Assembly (NCBI GenBank): GCA_965373045.1
Contig: CBDVEQ010000080.1
Coordinates: forward strand, 1 to 11,288
Source of the DNA: DAOVDI01 sp965373045
Lineage (GTDB): Bacteria; Acidobacteriota; Aminicenantia; Aminicenantales; Aminicenantaceae
Direction: 5' to 3'
DNA length: 11,288 nt
Made by a program: the position numbers and the translations under genes. The notes under the pieces were generated by a model, which saw only the letters and a list, made by a program, of their open reading frames with translations, was not told the DNA's origin and did not search any database. This document shows positions 1 to 7,593 of this stretch, piece by piece (position 1 is the first letter of the stretch; every line of letters starts with the position of its first letter).

Positions 1-2
1 CC

Positions 3-149
3 AAAGCCCTCAGGATAGCAAGCGCTGGCGATTATGTGCTTATAGACGGGAAAGGACATGAGGATTATCAGATCATCAAAGGAAAGATATTTCATTTCGA
101 CGATGCTGAAGTCATAAGAGAACTTCTTGCCGGCGAAGGGAGAATCTGA
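3..149 (+). CDS. murE: UDP-N-acetylmuramyl-tripeptide synthetase MurE, C-terminal fragment
   Basis: Only the last 48 codons are present; the gene enters from the left edge and stops at TGA 147-149. The frame reads through GKGHEDYQII and then HFDDAEVIRELL. The GKGHExYQ and HFDDxE signatures are characteristic of the C-terminal domain of MurE, which adds the third amino acid of the stem peptide to UDP-MurNAc-L-Ala-D-Glu in the cytoplasm. The residues that distinguish meso-diaminopimelate from lysine usage (the DNPR region) lie upstream of the window, so the substrate cannot be decided here. Its position directly before murF matches the usual dcw order, and the stop is only two bases from the murF start. 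The identification rests on a short stretch but is supported by both motif and context. Confidence 0.88.
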   Translation, partial: KALRIASAGDYVLIDGKGHEDYQIIKGKIFHFDDAEVIRELLAGEGRI

Positions 150-151
150 AA

Positions 152-1534
152 ATGACATATCTTTCCCTTCAAAAGGCTGCAGAGATGATGAACGGCCGTA
201 TCATCAATGGACAGCCTTCCAGCATTTTTACAGGCTATCAGATGGATTCACGCTTAATCAGTTCTGGGGATCTCTTTTTTGCAGTTATTGCAGACCGAGA
301 CGGTCACAAATTCATACCTGATGCGGCAAAGAATGGAGCCCGGGGAGCAGTTGTTTCAAGAAACATTAACCCTTCATGGAAGGATTTCGCAATTATCCAA
401 GTGAAAGACACGGTCAGGGCTCTCCAGGATCTGGCACACAACATAAGAAACCGATTCAAGGGCAAGGTTGCCTGTATCACAGGGAGCATTGGGAAAACAA
501 CAACCAAATACTTTACTGCACGACTGCTTTCCCACAGGTATTCGGTCCTGCAGTCAGAAGGCAATTTCAACAACCACCTGGGCCTTCCTCTGACACTGCT
601 CCGTTTGTCCCCGGAACATGATATAGCTCTGCTAGAAATGGCCATGAGCGCCCATGGTGAGATCACGGATTTGACTCTGGTCGCAGACCCGGATATTGCT
701 GTCATCACCAACATTCATCCGGTCCATCTTGAATTCTTTAACAGCATTGACGATATCGCCCTTGCAAAAAAGGAGATCCTGGACACAATGGATCCTGGAG
801 GAACGGCTGTTCTGAACGCCGACGACCCCCTCGTTCAGAAGATCTCTCAGGATTGGAAGGGACAAAGCATCCGTTTCGGCCTATCCACGAACTGCGATAT
901 TTCTGCTGAAAACATAAAAAAAGACAGCCGGTCCGGCATAAGATGTCGTTTCCGATATCTGGACAAGAATAAAGACATCCTCTTGCCCTTTATTTATGAC
1001 AGCTATCTTTATAATTTTCTTGCTGCGGCTGCTGTGGCCTTTTCTCTTGATATCCGACTCGAAGATATCGTTGAGGCCGTCAGATTTTTAGAGCCCCTTC
1101 CAGGCCGCGGGCGTCTCTTCCATCTGAAAAACGGCATCAGATTGATCGATGACAGCTACAACTCAAGCCCTGCTGCGCTGGAATCAGCACTGAGGTCTCT
1201 TTCCACGCAGAATAAAGCCCGAAAGGTCGCCATTCTCGGAGATATGCTGGAGCTTGGCCCGGATGAGAAGGATTTTCATTTTGCGGCCGGCACGCAGGTT
1301 CAGGAGACGGGATGGGACGTCCTGGTAACAGTGGGTCCCCTCGGTCAATATATAAAAGACGGAGCCATAAAGTCCGGGATAGGAGAGGAGCAGATTTTCT
1401 CTTTCAAGACATCGGATGAAGCCTGTTCTCATATCAAAGATCTCCTCAGAAAGGGAGACCTGGTGCTGGTTAAAGGATCCCGCAGTATTCGGACTGAAAA
1501 AATTGTCAAATCCATAAAAAAGGACGTGTTTTAA
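152..1534 (+). CDS. murF: UDP-N-acetylmuramoyl-tripeptide--D-alanyl-D-alanine ligase MurF
   Basis: This cytoplasmic ATP-dependent ligase adds D-Ala-D-Ala to the UDP-MurNAc tripeptide, the last soluble step of precursor synthesis. The 460-residue length is normal for the family. An N-terminal substrate domain (about 1-105) has MDSR and GDLFFAV. The ATPase domain carries the P-loop GSIGKTTTK at 111-119, NFNNHLGLPLTLL at 138-150 (a MurF hallmark), EMAMSAHGEI at 162-171 and LNADDP at 221-226. The C-terminal ligand domain has LPGRGR near 316-321, DDSYNSSP at 333-340, ILGDMLELG at 361-369 and KGSRSIRTEK near 441-450. Small departures from the common wording are I in the P-loop where N or V is usual, and NIHPVHLEFF where NIGxAHLE is usual. 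The ATG is chosen because AAGGGAGA at 136-143 lies eight bases upstream. It starts two bases after the murE stop, suggesting translational coupling. Confidence 0.97.
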   Translation: MTYLSLQKAAEMMNGRIINGQPSSIFTGYQMDSRLISSGDLFFAVIADRDGHKFIPDAAKNGARGAVVSRNINPSWKDFAIIQVKDTVRALQDLAHNIRNRFKGKVACITGSIGKTTTKYFTARLLSHRYSVLQSEGNFNNHLGLPLTLLRLSPEHDIALLEMAMSAHGEITDLTLVADPDIAVITNIHPVHLEFFNSIDDIALAKKEILDTMDPGGTAVLNADDPLVQKISQDWKGQSIRFGLSTNCDISAENIKKDSRSGIRCRFRYLDKNKDILLPFIYDSYLYNFLAAAAVAFSLDIRLEDIVEAVRFLEPLPGRGRLFHLKNGIRLIDDSYNSSPAALESALRSLSTQNKARKVAILGDMLELGPDEKDFHFAAGTQVQETGWDVLVTVGPLGQYIKDGAIKSGIGEEQIFSFKTSDEACSHIKDLLRKGDLVLVKGSRSIRTEKIVKSIKKDVF

Positions 1535-1535
1535 G

Positions 1536-2624
1536 GTGTTATATTATCTTCTTGTTCCTCTGAAAGAGCACTGGATCTTTTTCAATGTATTCCGGTATAT
1601 CACGGTCCGCACTGCCCTTTCCGGTATTACAGCCCTCATCATCTGTCTCTTTCTGGGCCCTGTTCTGATCAAATTTCTGAAAAAGAAACAGATTGGTGAA
1701 GAGATCCGTGCTGAAGGACCAAAGTCGCACTTTAATAAAAAAGGGACCCCCTCAATGGGAGGGATCCTCATCATTATATCAACTCTGATCCCTGTACTTC
1801 TATGGGCTGATCTTGGCAACTCCTATGTCCGCATAGTTATGTTTGCAATGGTGTCTTTTGGGCTTATCGGTTTTCTGGATGATTATCTGAAGATCATCAA
1901 GAAAAAACGTTCAGGCCTCCCTGTGTTTCGTAAATTCTTCTACCAGATAGCTCTTTCAGCCATTATCGGATTATTTTTTATCTGGCTGGGAACAAACGGA
2001 GAATTCAATCTCCATCTCATCATGCCCTTTTTCAAGAAATGGACCCCCTATATGGGATGGATCTATCTTCCATGGGTCATATTAATCCTGGTTGGCTCAT
2101 CTAACGCTGTCAATCTGGCAGATGGACTTGACGGTCTTGCCACCGGCCTGACCTTGATCAGCGTCACGGCATTCACAGCTCTCACATACATAGCAGGCCA
2201 CGCTCTGTGGTCAGACTATCTGAATATCGCCAGGGTCCCTCAGGCCGCGGAACTTACTGTATTTGCTGGAGCTATGGCCGGAGCCTGTCTCGGCTTTCTC
2301 TGGTTTAACAGCCACCCTGCCCAGATCTTCATGGGAGATGTAGGAGCGCTTTCGCTTGGCGGAACCATAGGTGTGATCGCCTTGCTCATAAAAATGGAAT
2401 TTCTCCTGTTCATGGTATCAGGCGTTTTTGTGATCGAAGCCCTGTCAGTCATGCTCCAAGTCGGATATTTCAAGATAACAGGAGGAAAAAGGATATTTAA
2501 AATGGCCCCTCTGCACCACCACTTTGAACTTATGGGTTGGCCGGAGGAAAAAATAGTGGTGCGTTTCTGGATAACAGGCATAATCTTCGCCCTGTTCAGT
2601 TTAACAACTCTGAAACTGAGGTAA
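1536..2624 (+). CDS. mraY: Phospho-N-acetylmuramoyl-pentapeptide transferase MraY
   Basis: MraY transfers phospho-MurNAc-pentapeptide from UDP to undecaprenyl phosphate, giving lipid I at the inner face of the cytoplasmic membrane. The protein is 362 residues with many hydrophobic helices, as expected for this ten-helix enzyme. Diagnostic motifs are SHFNKKGTPSMGG (64-76), the catalytic-site pair DDY (115-117), NAVNLADGLDGLATG (190-204), FMGDVGALSLGG (265-276, with the essential Asp at 268) and PLHHHFELMGW (325-335). The start is GTG at 1536, one base after the murF stop. The N-terminus it gives (MLYYLLVPLKEH then FNVFRYITVR) aligns well with E. coli MraY, so GTG is preferred over any later ATG. 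A modest Shine-Dalgarno, AAAGGA, lies at 1519-1524 with an 11-base spacer, inside the end of murF. Confidence 0.97.
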   Translation: MLYYLLVPLKEHWIFFNVFRYITVRTALSGITALIICLFLGPVLIKFLKKKQIGEEIRAEGPKSHFNKKGTPSMGGILIIISTLIPVLLWADLGNSYVRIVMFAMVSFGLIGFLDDYLKIIKKKRSGLPVFRKFFYQIALSAIIGLFFIWLGTNGEFNLHLIMPFFKKWTPYMGWIYLPWVILILVGSSNAVNLADGLDGLATGLTLISVTAFTALTYIAGHALWSDYLNIARVPQAAELTVFAGAMAGACLGFLWFNSHPAQIFMGDVGALSLGGTIGVIALLIKMEFLLFMVSGVFVIEALSVMLQVGYFKITGGKRIFKMAPLHHHFELMGWPEEKIVVRFWITGIIFALFSLTTLKLR

Positions 2625-2625
2625 T

Positions 2626-3993
2626 ATGAAACTCAAAGGGAAAAAAGCGCTCGTCGTCGGACTGGGAAAAACAGGAGAAGCAGTCTGTGATTTCCTGCTT
2701 GACGCCGGTGCATCCCTCCTGATCTCAGAAAAAAGAGGGATCGAAGAATTGGGCCCGGTTTTTGAGAGATGGAATAAAAAAGTGGATTACCTGGAAACAG
2801 GAGGACATACAGAGGACCTCTTCCTCCAACCCGACCTCATTATCAGCAGTCCTGGAATTCCGCCTTTATCCTTATTTCAAACCGCCCGGAAACACGGGAT
2901 CCCGGTTCTGTCCGAGATCGAACTGGCCTTCCGGTTTCTTAAGGGGAGGATCATTGGAATCACGGGTTCGAACGGAAAATCCACCACATCCAGTCTGATC
3001 CACAAAATCCTGAGAAAAGGTGGACTCCAGGCCTACCTGGCAGGAAACATCGGGACCCCTTTGATCCAATTTGTCGCAGACAGCCAGGACAAAGACATCT
3101 ATGTAACCGAGCTTTCTAGCTTTCAACTCGATAACATACAGTATTTCCAGGCGTTTATCTCTGTTTTTCTCAATATGACACCGGACCATATTGATTGGCA
3201 TATCAATTTTATAAATTACTACAATGCTAAAAAAAATCTCATTTCTAACCAGAAGGAAGGCGATCTGGCCATCCTGAACCGGGATGACCCATATGTCTGG
3301 GCCTCCGGCAAGGAGACAAAAGCGACTGTTTACGCTTTCAGCAGAAAACAGGAAGTCTTTCCCGGAATTTACCTAAAAGACGGTTGGATCACATTATCGA
3401 ATGGAGAGGAAGAACATTTGATGAGACCATCTGAAATTCCGCTCCTAGGAGAACATAACACAGACAATGTTTTAGCTTCGGCTCTGGTCGGATCTCTTCT
3501 TGGACTTCCCCTCTCTCAGATCAGAGAATCCATCCTCTCTTTCCAGGGCCTGGAACACCGTTTAGAGCGGGTATTATCTTTGAATGGGATTGAATTTTAT
3601 AATGACTCCAAGGCAACCAATGTTAATGCTTCACTGAAAGCGATACAAAGTTTTAATAATAAAATTGTCTTGATTCTTGGCGGAAAAGACAAGGAAGGAG
3701 ATTTTACTAAACTCAATGAGTCTATTCAGAAACGGGTAAAATCCATTGTTCTCCTTGGTGAAGCTAAGGACAAAATCCGGAAGGCCTTAAATGGAACCGT
3801 CCCGATGACAGAAGCGGCATCCATGGCCGAAGCAGTCGATCTGGCGTTTTCCTTGGCGGAAAAGGGAGAAACCATACTCCTCGCCCCGGCATGTACAAGC
3901 TGGGATATGTATGACAATTTTGAACAACGGGGGAAGGATTTTAAAGTTTGCGCTTTAGCTCTTCAAAAGAAGAATGAGGCAAAGCATGTATAG
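2626..3993 (+). CDS. murD: UDP-N-acetylmuramoylalanine--D-glutamate ligase MurD
   Basis: MurD adds D-glutamate to UDP-MurNAc-L-Ala, the second Mur ligase step. The length of 455 residues is typical. The N-terminal Rossmann-like domain opens with ALVVGLGKTGEAV (8-20) and contains LIISSPGIPP (71-80). The central ATPase domain has GSNGKSTT (114-121), AGNIGTPL (139-146), ELSSFQLD (162-169) and LNMTPDHIDWH (182-192), the last corresponding to the usual LNLTPDHLDRH. The C-terminal domain has HRLE (311-314), YNDSKATN (325-332), LGGKDKEGDF (351-360) and APACTSWDMYDNFEQRGKDF (420-439). It starts one base after the mraY stop, with a short GAGG at 2618-2621 four bases upstream, so reinitiation by ribosomes finishing mraY is likely. 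Its end overlaps the start region of ftsW. No damaged motif is seen. Confidence 0.97.
   Translation: MKLKGKKALVVGLGKTGEAVCDFLLDAGASLLISEKRGIEELGPVFERWNKKVDYLETGGHTEDLFLQPDLIISSPGIPPLSLFQTARKHGIPVLSEIELAFRFLKGRIIGITGSNGKSTTSSLIHKILRKGGLQAYLAGNIGTPLIQFVADSQDKDIYVTELSSFQLDNIQYFQAFISVFLNMTPDHIDWHINFINYYNAKKNLISNQKEGDLAILNRDDPYVWASGKETKATVYAFSRKQEVFPGIYLKDGWITLSNGEEEHLMRPSEIPLLGEHNTDNVLASALVGSLLGLPLSQIRESILSFQGLEHRLERVLSLNGIEFYNDSKATNVNASLKAIQSFNNKIVLILGGKDKEGDFTKLNESIQKRVKSIVLLGEAKDKIRKALNGTVPMTEAASMAEAVDLAFSLAEKGETILLAPACTSWDMYDNFEQRGKDFKVCALALQKKNEAKHV
3976..3979 (+). promoter_or_regulatory. Shine-Dalgarno deciding the ftsW start
   Basis: GAGG inside the 3' end of murD lies six bases before the ATG at 3986. 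The upstream ATG at 3974 overlaps this site and is preceded only by an AAGAAG-like sequence, so the downstream ATG is preferred. Confidence 0.5.
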
Positions 3994-5110
3994 AGACACC
4001 GAATTCTTCAAACCATTTGGTTTTGACAGGGCGACATTTTTCATAACGCTCATCATTGTATCCATCGGAATCATCATGGTCTTCAGCTCATCCGGAATAA
4101 TTTCGAGCGAAAAATTCGGCCACCCATTCCATTATTTGCTTCATCAGCTTATAGGAGCAGGTCTGGGACTATCCCTCATTCTTATATTGATGCAGATCAA
4201 TATTCCTTTTTACCAAACCCGATTTTTTATTTTTGGTCTTCTCTTCCTGACCCTTGGACTTCTGGTTCTTTGTCTTGTTCTGCCCTCCACTGGAGCGACC
4301 GACCGCTGGATACATATACTCAATTTCCGAATTCAACCTTCAGAACTGGCAAAAATCAGCATGATCCTGTTTTTAGCCTTTTTCCTCGAACGGAAAAAAG
4401 AAAAGGTGAATCATCCGATCAATCTTGTTATCCCGTTTTCCGTTATATTTCTGATCAGCTTTCTGGTTTTGATGGAACCTGACTACAGCACAGCCATAGT
4501 GATCGTTATTATCAGCGCTATAATGCTGTACCTGGGGGGTGTGAAAATTAAATATTTCTTCTTCCCGGGACTGTTTGCCATAGGACTTTTTGCTCTTTAC
4601 CTGCTAAAGGCTCCCTACCGATGGAACAGGATCATCGCCATCCTCTCCCCGGAAAAAGATCCTTTGGGCCTGGGATTCCAGGTCATCCAATCCAAGTTAG
4701 CCGTGGGATCAGGCGGTATCCTGAGCCTGGGAATCGGAGAAAGCATCCAGAAGCTTTTTTTCCTCCCTTCTGCCCATACGGATTACATTTACGCCATTAT
4801 AGGTGAGGAACTGGGATTTGTAGGAACCATGGCAGTTCTTATCCTGTTCACATTGTTGTTTTGGAGGGGTCTTCTGATCGCTAAAAAGGCTCCGACTCCT
4901 TTCAGCCAGCTGGCCGCAGCAGGCATATCCATGGCAATTTTTTTCCAGGCTCTTTTGAATATCAGTGTAGTCCTCGGCCTTGTTCCTCCCACAGGACTAA
5001 CCCTTCCGATGATCAGTTATGGACGATCTTCTCTGATGGTGACTCTGTTCAGTCTCGGACTTCTGCTGCATATTTCACAGAGAAGAATAAACAGGTGGGA
5101 AAAACATTGA
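3986..5110 (+). CDS. ftsW: Septal peptidoglycan glycosyltransferase FtsW (SEDS family)
   Basis: FtsW polymerises lipid II into septal glycan strands in partnership with a class B penicillin-binding protein (FtsI, normally encoded upstream of murE). It is a polytopic membrane protein; hydrophobic segments run through the whole 374 residues, consistent with about ten helices. SEDS signatures (numbered from this start) are GATDRW (103-108), QPSELAK (117-123), PDYSTA (165-170), GFQVIQSKLAVGSGG (230-244), AHTDYIYAIIGEELGF (263-278, containing the putative catalytic Asp at 266) and GLVPPTGLTLPMISYG (331-346). The last motif continues RSSL where GSSL is most common. FtsW rather than RodA is preferred because of its place between murD and murG. 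The ATG at 3974 would add four residues; 3986 is chosen for its GAGG spacing. Either start overlaps the murD stop (3991-3993). Confidence 0.95.
   Translation: MYRDTEFFKPFGFDRATFFITLIIVSIGIIMVFSSSGIISSEKFGHPFHYLLHQLIGAGLGLSLILILMQINIPFYQTRFFIFGLLFLTLGLLVLCLVLPSTGATDRWIHILNFRIQPSELAKISMILFLAFFLERKKEKVNHPINLVIPFSVIFLISFLVLMEPDYSTAIVIVIISAIMLYLGGVKIKYFFFPGLFAIGLFALYLLKAPYRWNRIIAILSPEKDPLGLGFQVIQSKLAVGSGGILSLGIGESIQKLFFLPSAHTDYIYAIIGEELGFVGTMAVLILFTLLFWRGLLIAKKAPTPFSQLAAAGISMAIFFQALLNISVVLGLVPPTGLTLPMISYGRSSLMVTLFSLGLLLHISQRRINRWEKH
5093..5100 (+). promoter_or_regulatory. Shine-Dalgarno deciding the murG start
   Basis: AGGTGGGA within the 3' end of ftsW stands six bases before the TTG at 5107. 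The alternative GTG start at 5095 is part of this purine-rich site, which argues that the site serves initiation rather than being coding start. Confidence 0.5.
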
Positions 5111-6201
5111 GTAAACAGAGAGTCATTATCAGCGGAGGCGGCACAGCCGGTCATATCCATCCAGCTCTGGCAGTAGGCAGGAAATTGAAGGAAAAAAACA
5201 GTGACATCCAAATTACTTTTGTAGGGAGCACCCGCAAACTGGAAAAATCCATCATGAACCATTATCAGGCTGACTTTATCCCCCTGAATATCGAGGGCCT
5301 GAAGGGAAAAGGAATCAAGATCGCCAAATCCCTGTTTATCCTTCCTCCGGCCTTTCTGAAATCCATGTTCATCCTTTTGAAGTTGAAACCCTCCCTGTCC
5401 ATCGGTGTAGGAGGCTACAGTTCCGGACCGATCCTTATCATTTCAGCATGGATGGGTATTCCAACTCTGATCCTGGAGCAAAACATTATTCCCGGATTCA
5501 CCAACCGCATGCTTATTCCCTGGGTCAAGAAGGCAGTGGTCTCATTTGAAAGCTCACTGCCTTATTTCCGGAAAAAGGGAATTTACATCGGCAATCCCGT
5601 CAATGACGAATTTTACTCTCTTTCCTCTAAACAAAGGACAAATCGGCTAACTCTTCTGATCTTCGGCGGAAGCCAGGGATCCCGTTTCTTGAATGACGGG
5701 ATGATTAATTCATTACCTACACTGAAACAAAGATCCGAAAACCTCAGCATTTACCACCAGACCGGCGAAGATGACTTAGAGCGGGTGAAACAGGCTTATA
5801 TAGAGCATGGAATCCGGAATGTAATGGTCAAATCTTTCTTTTTTAATATGGCCGACTATTTTCAAAAGGCTGATCTTATCATAAGCAGAGCTGGAGCCAC
5901 AACTGTCGCTGAACTGATCGCAAGCCGTAAGGCTTCACTGCTCATACCATTCTCAGGTGCTGCTGATAACCATCAGCTTCACAACGCCAAAGAACTGGAA
6001 AATATCCAAGGGGCGGAGATCATTACAGAACAGGAGTTTACACCTGAACTGTTTTCAGGAAAGATCATCCGCCTTATGGAAAACAAGACAAGGCTCAACC
6101 AAATGGAAAAAAATTTAAATATTCTGAGAAAAACAGGAGCAGCAGAAAAAATATCCGACCTCTGCTTTGAGCTCATGCAAAAAAAAACATGGAATGATTG
6201 A
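5107..6201 (+). CDS. murG: UDP-N-acetylglucosamine--lipid I GlcNAc transferase MurG
   Basis: MurG adds GlcNAc to lipid I on the cytoplasmic membrane face, making lipid II. It is a GT-B glycosyltransferase (GT28 family) of normal length at 364 residues. The acceptor domain has the glycine-rich GGGTAGHIHPALAVG (10-24, with the conserved His at 16), IGVGGYSSGP (99-108) and EQNIIPGFTNR (124-134). The linker reads YIGNPV (160-165). The donor domain has IFGGSQGSRFLN (185-196), YHQTGE (216-221), ISRAGATTVAEL (259-270) and DNHQLHNA (287-294), which match the UDP-GlcNAc pocket. The start is ambiguous: TTG at 5107 shares bases with the ftsW stop (5108-5110) and has AGGTGGGA upstream, while GTG at 5095 would add four residues but has a weak site. 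TTG is preferred. The 3' end contains a nine-A run and meets murC. Confidence 0.95.
   Translation: MSKQRVIISGGGTAGHIHPALAVGRKLKEKNSDIQITFVGSTRKLEKSIMNHYQADFIPLNIEGLKGKGIKIAKSLFILPPAFLKSMFILLKLKPSLSIGVGGYSSGPILIISAWMGIPTLILEQNIIPGFTNRMLIPWVKKAVVSFESSLPYFRKKGIYIGNPVNDEFYSLSSKQRTNRLTLLIFGGSQGSRFLNDGMINSLPTLKQRSENLSIYHQTGEDDLERVKQAYIEHGIRNVMVKSFFFNMADYFQKADLIISRAGATTVAELIASRKASLLIPFSGAADNHQLHNAKELENIQGAEIITEQEFTPELFSGKIIRLMENKTRLNQMEKNLNILRKTGAAEKISDLCFELMQKKTWND
6179..6187 (+). other. A9 homopolymer at the murG/murC junction
   Basis: Nine consecutive A residues lie eight codons or fewer before the murG stop. The murC frame is also open across this run. By direct reading, loss of one A would carry the murG frame into murC through QKKHGMIDMIKQ, joining the two proteins. 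It is the longest A run I noticed in the window. Confidence 0.6.
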
Positions 6202-6202
6202 C

Positions 6203-7588
6203 ATGATCAAACAAGTCAATAAAAGATTGAAACACATTCACATGGTCGGAATCGGCGGAACCGGAATGAACGGGATCGCCGAAGTTTTGGTGAACCTTGG
6301 ATATCGAGTTTCCGGATCGGATATCAACGCTAATCAGGCCACAAAACGGCTCGCCGGCCTGGGATCGCAGATATACATCGGCCACAGGAAAGATCAGGTG
6401 GAAGGAGCGGATGTGGTTGTCACCTCCTCTGCTGTTGGAAACAACAATGTAGAAGTGATAGAAGCAAGACGAAAAAAGATTCCTGTTATTCCCAGAGCGG
6501 AAATGCTTGCCGAACTGATGCGCATGAAATACGGCATTGCTGTAGCAGGTTCTCACGGAAAAACCTCTACCACATCCATGATCGCATCTGTCCTCGAAAC
6601 AGCAGGATTTGACCCGACCATTATTGTAGGCGGCCGACTGAATATTGTTGGCGCCCATGGAAAATTGGGTAAAGGAGATTATATTGTGGCGGAAGCCGAC
6701 GAAAGCGACCGTTCCTTTCTTTATCTCTCGCCCTTTATAGCAGTACTGACCAATCTCGATGAGGAACATCTTGACCAGTATAAAACGGTTGATGAGATCA
6801 AAAAGACTTTTGTGAATTTTGCTAATAAAGTCCCCTTTTTCTGCCCTATCGTGCTTTGCCTGGATGACTCCAATCTCCAGAGCATGATTCCCCAATTCGA
6901 CCGTCAGATCATCACTTACGGATTTTCTACCCAGGCCGACATACATTCCTGTAATCCAGAATTCAACAAATTTTCCAGCACATCAACCATCTTTTGGAAA
7001 GGAAAAAAGCTGGGAAAACTGAATCTCAGTGTTCCCGGGCTGCATAGCATTCAGAATGCTATGGCTGCGATCGCAGTCGGTTTAGACCTGGACATTCCAG
7101 CATCTGTTATTTTAAAAGCTCTTGAAGTTTACGATGGTATCGGACGACGGTTCGAGTTAAAGAAGACAATAAATGACATCATGATCATTGAGGATTATGC
7201 GCATCATCCGACTGAGATCAGAACCACACTGGATGCGGCAAAACGGGGGTGGTCGAGGAGAACTCTGGTTGTTTTTCAGCCCCACCGTTACTCACGTCTA
7301 TCCCTGCTGATGACAGAATTCGGAACGGCATTCAATCAAGCCGATGTTTTAATTGTAAGCGAAGTCTATCCGGCAGGCGAAAATCCCAGGCCGGGAATAA
7401 GAGGAGATGCATTATGCAATGAGATCAGACTGCACGGTCATAAAAATGTCATCTATGAACCGGACTTGCACAAAATAGCAGACTGTGTAGTTGATATATC
7501 CCTGCCTGAAGATATTATTTTAGTTCTCGGAGCGGGGAATATCAGCAAAGTCATTCCTGAGATCATTCAAAAATTGAGAGGAAATTGA
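6203..7588 (+). CDS. murC: UDP-N-acetylmuramate--L-alanine ligase MurC
   Basis: MurC adds L-alanine to UDP-MurNAc, the first stem-peptide step. At 461 residues it is of family length. Domain 1 starts HIHMVGIGGTGMNGIAEVL (11-29) followed by VSGSD (36-40). The ATPase domain has GSHGKTSTT (116-124), EADESD (164-169) and LTNLDEEHLDQY (182-193). The C-terminal domain has HSIQNAMAA (281-289), GIGRRFE (312-318), DYAHHPTEI (331-339) and FQPHRYSR (358-365), all MurC-specific forms. ATG 6203 sits one base after the murG stop and is the only start with even a weak GGA (6191-6193) at useful spacing. ATG 6194 and TTG 6167 are in frame and would add 3 or 12 residues; TTG 6167 would begin within murG before the A run. 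Unlike many dcw clusters, no murB or ddl follows: ftsQ begins five bases after the stop. Confidence 0.96.
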   Translation: MIKQVNKRLKHIHMVGIGGTGMNGIAEVLVNLGYRVSGSDINANQATKRLAGLGSQIYIGHRKDQVEGADVVVTSSAVGNNNVEVIEARRKKIPVIPRAEMLAELMRMKYGIAVAGSHGKTSTTSMIASVLETAGFDPTIIVGGRLNIVGAHGKLGKGDYIVAEADESDRSFLYLSPFIAVLTNLDEEHLDQYKTVDEIKKTFVNFANKVPFFCPIVLCLDDSNLQSMIPQFDRQIITYGFSTQADIHSCNPEFNKFSSTSTIFWKGKKLGKLNLSVPGLHSIQNAMAAIAVGLDLDIPASVILKALEVYDGIGRRFELKKTINDIMIIEDYAHHPTEIRTTLDAAKRGWSRRTLVVFQPHRYSRLSLLMTEFGTAFNQADVLIVSEVYPAGENPRPGIRGDALCNEIRLHGHKNVIYEPDLHKIADCVVDISLPEDIILVLGAGNISKVIPEIIQKLRGN

Positions 7589-7593
7589 GCCCT

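Noticed and set aside
6155..6205. Possible frameshift error that splits a single murG-murC gene
   Set aside because: MurG ends at a normal family length and MurC has a normal N-terminus with its own start, so two separate genes are the simpler reading; only slippage is kept as a possibility.
6173..6946. Open frame of 257 codons on the minus strand opposite murC
   Set aside because: It is fully covered by murC with all its motifs; the translated product has no recognisable family and reads like an antisense shadow.
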